Shown: positions 60,513 to 64,000 of the stretch, in pieces
Layout: each line of letters opens with the position of its first letter
Position numbering within the stretch: position 1 is the first letter of the stretch
Assembly: GCA_027484605.1 (NCBI GenBank)
Contig: JAIXSR010000005.1
Span: 1-64,000 of the forward strand
Source of the DNA: Hyphomicrobiales bacterium
GTDB taxonomy: Bacteria > Pseudomonadota > Alphaproteobacteria > Rhizobiales > Beijerinckiaceae
Length of the DNA: 64,000 bases
Reading direction: 5' to 3'
Program-made: the position numbers and the translations under genes
Notes under the pieces: generated by a model
Seen by the model: only the letters and a program-made list of their open reading frames with translations
Told to the model about the DNA's origin: nothing
The model's database searches: none

Positions 60513-60534
60513 GTCAGTATTACTGACGTATACG
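60513..60534. promoter_or_regulatory. Palindromes before the indolepyruvate oxidoreductase gene
   Basis: The gap between the divergent genes holds a perfect 15-bp palindrome GTCAGTA-T-TACTGAC at 60513-60527, adjoining the 8-bp palindrome CGTATACG at 60527-60534. They lie about 73-94 bases before the start of the oxidoreductase gene and look like a regulator site. No regulator gene is adjacent. Confidence 0.6.
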
Positions 60535-60606
60535 AAGGGACAAGAAGCGCGCACACTCGCGATCGTCGCGAAAGAAGGCGCCGTGATTGGCAAGGGAGAA
60601 TGCCGG

Positions 60607-63600
60607 ATGGGCAAGCCTGTTCCGCTGAAGGATGTCACGCTGGACGACAAGTACGACCTTGCCGCCGAGCAGGTGTTCCTGTCCGGCACGCAGGCGGTGG
60701 TCCGGATGCTGCTCATGCAGCAGGAGCGCGATCGTCGCGCCGGGCTCGACACGGCCGGCTTCGTCTCGGGCTATCGCGGCTCGCCGCTGGGCGGGCTCGA
60801 CCAGCAGCTCTTCCGGGCCGGCAAGCAGCTGAAGCGGCACCAGATCGTCTTCCAGCCGGGCCTCAACGAGGATCTCGCCGCCACGGCCTGCTGGGGCACG
60901 CAGCAGGCGGAAATGCGCGGCGAGGGCAAGCATCAGGGCGTGTTCGCGCTCTGGTATGGCAAGGGGCCGGGCGTCGACCGGACGGGGGACGTGTTCCGCC
61001 ATGCCAATATGGCGGGCTCGTCGAAATTCGGCGGCGTCGTCTGCCTCTCGGGCGATGACCACACGGCCGAAAGCTCGACCAACGCCCACCAGACCGAGTT
61101 CAATTTCGTCGATACGATGATCCCGATCCTGAACCCGGCGGGGGTGCAGGAAATCCTCGATTTCGGCCTCCACGCCTTCGCGCTCAGCCGCTATGCCGGC
61201 GTCTGGGTGGCGGTGAAGGGGGTCAAGGACAATGTCGAATCGACCGCCTCCGTCGATGGCCGGATCGACCGCGTCTCCATCGCCATCCCGAATGATTTCG
61301 AGATGCCGCCGGGCGGCCTCAATATCCGCCCGCGGGACAATTTCCTCGAGCAGGAAGCGCGCCTGCATGAATTCAAGCGCGCGGCCGTGCTGGCCTATTT
61401 CCGGGCCAACAAGCTCGACAAGATGATCTTCACCGGCGGGCGAAAGCCCCGCATGGGCATCATCTCGGTGGGCAAGAACTATCTCGACGTGATGCAGGCG
61501 CTCGACATTCTCGGCATCGATGCGGCGAAGGCCGACAGGCTGGGCCTCAGGCTGCTCAAGCTGGCCTCGCCCTGGCCGGTCGATCCGGACCTGCTGAAGG
61601 ATTTCGTGCAGGATATCGATCTCTGCATGGTGGTCGAGGAGAAGCGCTCGCTGATCGAGGTGCAGGTGCGCGAGGAGCTCTATGGCTCGAAGCACCAGCC
61701 CGTCGTGGTCGGCAAGAAGGACGAGCAGGGCAACTGGCTCTTCCCGGTCAAGGGCGCGCTCGATCCGAACGACATCGCCATCGCCATCGGCTCGCGCCTG
61801 CTGGCGCGGGAGGCGGATGCCGACCTCGCGGAAAGGGTGGAGCGGATCCGCCGCGCGCAGGGCGTGTTGTCCGAGACGCTCGATCTCGCCACCCGCACGC
61901 CGTATTTCTGCTCGGGCTGCCCGCATAACAGCTCGACCAAGGTGCCCGAGGGCAGCCGCGCCTATGCCGGTATCGGCTGCCATTACATGGTCCAGTGGAT
62001 GGATCGCGAGACCGAGGGCTTCACCCAGATGGGGGGCGAGGGCACCAACTGGATCGGCGAATCGCCCTTCTCGACGCGCGAGCATGTCTTCCAGAATCTC
62101 GGCGACGGCACCTACAACCATTCCGGCGTGCTGGCCCTGCGCTGGGCCATCGCGACCAAGACCAACATCACCTACAAGATCCTCTTCAACGACGCCGTCG
62201 CCATGACGGGCGGCCAGCATCACGAGGGCAATCTGACGCCCGACATGATCGCGCGGCAGGCACGGGCCGAAGGCGTCGAGCGGATCGCCATCGTCTCGGA
62301 CGAGCCGGAGAAATACGGTCCGGGATATACCTGGCCGGCTGGGGTGAGCTTCCATCACCGCTCCGAGCTGATGCCCGTCCAGAAGGAACTGGCCGGGATT
62401 CCCGGCGTCACGGTCATGATCTACGACCAGACCTGCGCCGCCGAGAAGCGCCGCCGCCGCAAGCGCGGGCTCTATCCCGATCCGGACAAGCGCGTGCTCA
62501 TCAACGAGCTGGTCTGCGAGGGCTGCGGCGATTGCGGCAAGGCTTCGAACTGCGTGTCCGTGCAGGCCGTCGATACGGAATTCGGCCGCAAGCGCCGGAT
62601 CGACCAGTCAAGCTGCAACAAGGATTTCTCCTGCATTGACGGGTTCTGCCCGTCCTTCGTCACCGTTTCCGGCGCCAGGCCGCGCAAGCTTGCCGGTTCG
62701 AGCAAGGGCACGGCCCTGCCGCGCCTGCCGGAGCCGGCGATCCCGGATCTCGACAGCGCCTCCTGGGCCGCCATCGTCACCGGTGTCGGCGGGACCGGCG
62801 TGGTGACGATCGGCGCGATCCTCGGCATGGCGGCCCATCTCGAGGGCCGCGGCTGCGGCATGATCGACATGGCCGGGCTCGCGCAGAAGGGCGGCGCGGT
62901 CTTCTCGCATATCCGCCTCGCGAAGACGCCGGAGGATATCCATGCCATCCGTGTTTCGGCCGGGATGGCCGACCTGATCCTCGGTTGCGATCTTGTCGTG
63001 TCGGGCTCGAAGAAGGTGCTGGCCAGCGTCAAGCCGGGCGAGACCTTCTTCGTCGTCAACACGGCGGAAGTGCTGCCGGGCGATTTCACCCGCAACCCGG
63101 ATTACTCGCTGCCGACGGAAAGGCTCCGCCGGGGGATCACTTCCGCTGCGGGCAAGGATGCGTCCGGCCAGCCGCTGGCGCATTTCCTCGACGCCACGAC
63201 GATCGCCACCACGCTGTTCGGCCAGTCGATCGCGGCCAACATGTTCCTGCTCGGCTATGCGTTCCAGCGTGGTGCGGTGCCGCTGCATGCCGATTCGCTC
63301 GAGCGGGCCATCGAACTCAACGGCGAGGCCGTGACGATGAACCGGGAGGCCTTCCGCTGGGGCCGCGCGGCGGCGCATGATCTCGAAATGGCCAAGGGGC
63401 TCGTTGCCACGGCGCAGGCGGTGCCGGAGCAGGGCGTCGCGACCACCCTCGACGAGGCGATTGCCCGCCGCGTCGCGTTCCTCGCCGGCTACCAGGACAA
63501 GCCCTATGCCGAGACCTATCGCCTTTTCGTCGAGACGGTCCGGGCCGCGGAGGCGAAGGCTGTTCCTGAATCAACGGCGCTGACCGACCAGGTGGCGCGG

Positions 63601-64000
63601 AGCCTGTTCAAGCTCATGGCCTACAAGGACGAATACGAGGTTGCCCGGCTCTATGCCGGCCCCGCTTTCAGCCGCCAGCTGAAGGAGGCCTTCGAGGGCG
63701 AGGACATGCGGCTGACCTTCTATCTCGCGCCGCCGCTCCTCGCGAAGAAGGATCCGGCCAGCGGGCTGCCGCGCAAGATGAGCTTCGGCCCGTGGATGAT
63801 GAAGGCGTTCGGCCTGCTGCAGCATTTCAAGGGCCTGCGCGGCACGCGGCTTGACCCGTTCGGCTATACGGCGGAGCGCCGCGACGAGCGCGCGCGGATC
63901 GGACGCTACCGCACGACGGTCGAATCGCTTCTCGCCACGCTCGGCGCCGGCAATCACGCGCTGGCGGTCGAGATTGCCGGCCTGCCGCAGCAGATCCGCG
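60607..64000 (+). CDS. Indolepyruvate ferredoxin oxidoreductase, fused, 3' end beyond the window
   Basis: The first 1,131 codons of a fused 2-oxoacid:ferredoxin oxidoreductase are visible, most of the usual length of about 1,150-1,170. It oxidatively decarboxylates aryl-pyruvates from aromatic amino acid transamination to acyl-CoA. The N-terminal pyrimidine/TPP part (FVSGYRGSPLGGLDQQL) and the TPP region (SGCPHNSSTKVPEGS, GGEGTNWIGE, ILFNDAVAMTGGQHHEG) precede a Cys-rich Fe-S segment (CEGCGDCGKASNC and CNKDFSCIDGFC, about 637-680). The gamma-type domain TGVGGTGVVTIGAIL is at about 725. The ATG at 60607 follows GGGAG. An aryl-CoA route together with the ligase-like protein at 35762 is possible but distant. 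Confidence 0.95.
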   Translation, partial: MGKPVPLKDVTLDDKYDLAAEQVFLSGTQAVVRMLLMQQERDRRAGLDTAGFVSGYRGSPLGGLDQQLFRAGKQLKRHQIVFQPGLNEDLAATACWGTQQAEMRGEGKHQGVFALWYGKGPGVDRTGDVFRHANMAGSSKFGGVVCLSGDDHTAESSTNAHQTEFNFVDTMIPILNPAGVQEILDFGLHAFALSRYAGVWVAVKGVKDNVESTASVDGRIDRVSIAIPNDFEMPPGGLNIRPRDNFLEQEARLHEFKRAAVLAYFRANKLDKMIFTGGRKPRMGIISVGKNYLDVMQALDILGIDAAKADRLGLRLLKLASPWPVDPDLLKDFVQDIDLCMVVEEKRSLIEVQVREELYGSKHQPVVVGKKDEQGNWLFPVKGALDPNDIAIAIGSRLLAREADADLAERVERIRRAQGVLSETLDLATRTPYFCSGCPHNSSTKVPEGSRAYAGIGCHYMVQWMDRETEGFTQMGGEGTNWIGESPFSTREHVFQNLGDGTYNHSGVLALRWAIATKTNITYKILFNDAVAMTGGQHHEGNLTPDMIARQARAEGVERIAIVSDEPEKYGPGYTWPAGVSFHHRSELMPVQKELAGIPGVTVMIYDQTCAAEKRRRRKRGLYPDPDKRVLINELVCEGCGDCGKASNCVSVQAVDTEFGRKRRIDQSSCNKDFSCIDGFCPSFVTVSGARPRKLAGSSKGTALPRLPEPAIPDLDSASWAAIVTGVGGTGVVTIGAILGMAAHLEGRGCGMIDMAGLAQKGGAVFSHIRLAKTPEDIHAIRVSAGMADLILGCDLVVSGSKKVLASVKPGETFFVVNTAEVLPGDFTRNPDYSLPTERLRRGITSAAGKDASGQPLAHFLDATTIATTLFGQSIAANMFLLGYAFQRGAVPLHADSLERAIELNGEAVTMNREAFRWGRAAAHDLEMAKGLVATAQAVPEQGVATTLDEAIARRVAFLAGYQDKPYAETYRLFVETVRAAEAKAVPESTALTDQVARSLFKLMAYKDEYEVARLYAGPAFSRQLKEAFEGEDMRLTFYLAPPLLAKKDPASGLPRKMSFGPWMMKAFGLLQHFKGLRGTRLDPFGYTAERRDERARIGRYRTTVESLLATLGAGNHALAVEIAGLPQQIR

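Noticed and set aside
60520-62358. A 612-codon minus-strand frame opposite the indolepyruvate oxidoreductase gene
   Set aside because: The plus strand encodes a clear enzyme there; the antisense frame has no recognisable motif.

Overview
The window is a GC-rich (roughly two-thirds G+C) chromosomal segment, almost fully coding, from an alphaproteobacterium and most likely a member of the Hyphomicrobiales (Rhizobiales). The reasons are the ornithine/lysine decarboxylase plus homospermidine synthase pair, the DUF459-type SGNH hydrolase, the fused indolepyruvate ferredoxin oxidoreductase, two MltB-like transglycosylases, and a pair of short palindromic repeats of a kind common in rhizobial intergenic DNA. 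I cannot fix the genus. I saw no tRNA, rRNA, CRISPR array, prophage or insertion sequence.

Layout. 1-17 kb is mostly housekeeping: the end of gltB, gltD, a short HU-like protein, asd, the dispersed leucine genes leuB, leuD and leuC, a lytic transglycosylase, a zincin-type peptidase, small secreted or membrane proteins, kup and an agmatinase-family enzyme. 16.5-24 kb holds an alpha/beta hydrolase and a LysR regulator divergent from a complete five-gene peptide/nickel-type ABC importer. 24-32 kb is envelope-related: SGNH hydrolase, second transglycosylase, galE, galU, an outer-membrane beta-barrel, kdsD, NfeD and an SPFH protein. 33-36 kb has a MarR regulator divergent from an alpha/beta hydrolase, then hemH. 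35.7-44 kb is a catabolic region: CoA-ligase-like protein and aminotransferase, divergent from an IlvD/Edd dehydratase, SDR and DenD-like dehydrogenases, and facing a D-2-hydroxyacid dehydrogenase.

44-64 kb deals with metals, polyamines and redox. A MarR regulator is divergent from a copper-type P1B ATPase. A 570-base stretch with strong RNA structure leads into a type III ornithine/lysine decarboxylase, a GNAT protein and homospermidine synthase. Facing these is a compact minus-strand zinc operon: a His-rich small membrane protein, znuC, znuB, znuA, a CobW/COG0523 GTPase, a WD40 protein, an 88-residue protein and a GNAT. A perfect 13-bp Zur-like palindrome overlaps the predicted -10 element only 7 nt before the first ATG. 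Beyond it lie a gamma-glutamyltransferase, a NicO-type metal transporter with its DUF1007 partner, and an indolepyruvate ferredoxin oxidoreductase that runs off the window.

The most promising material for something new is the zinc operon (an uncharacterised His-rich membrane protein, and a WD40 and a small protein tied to a GTPase metallochaperone) and the structured leader before the decarboxylase. Several divergent promoters also carry clean inverted repeats that look like operators.
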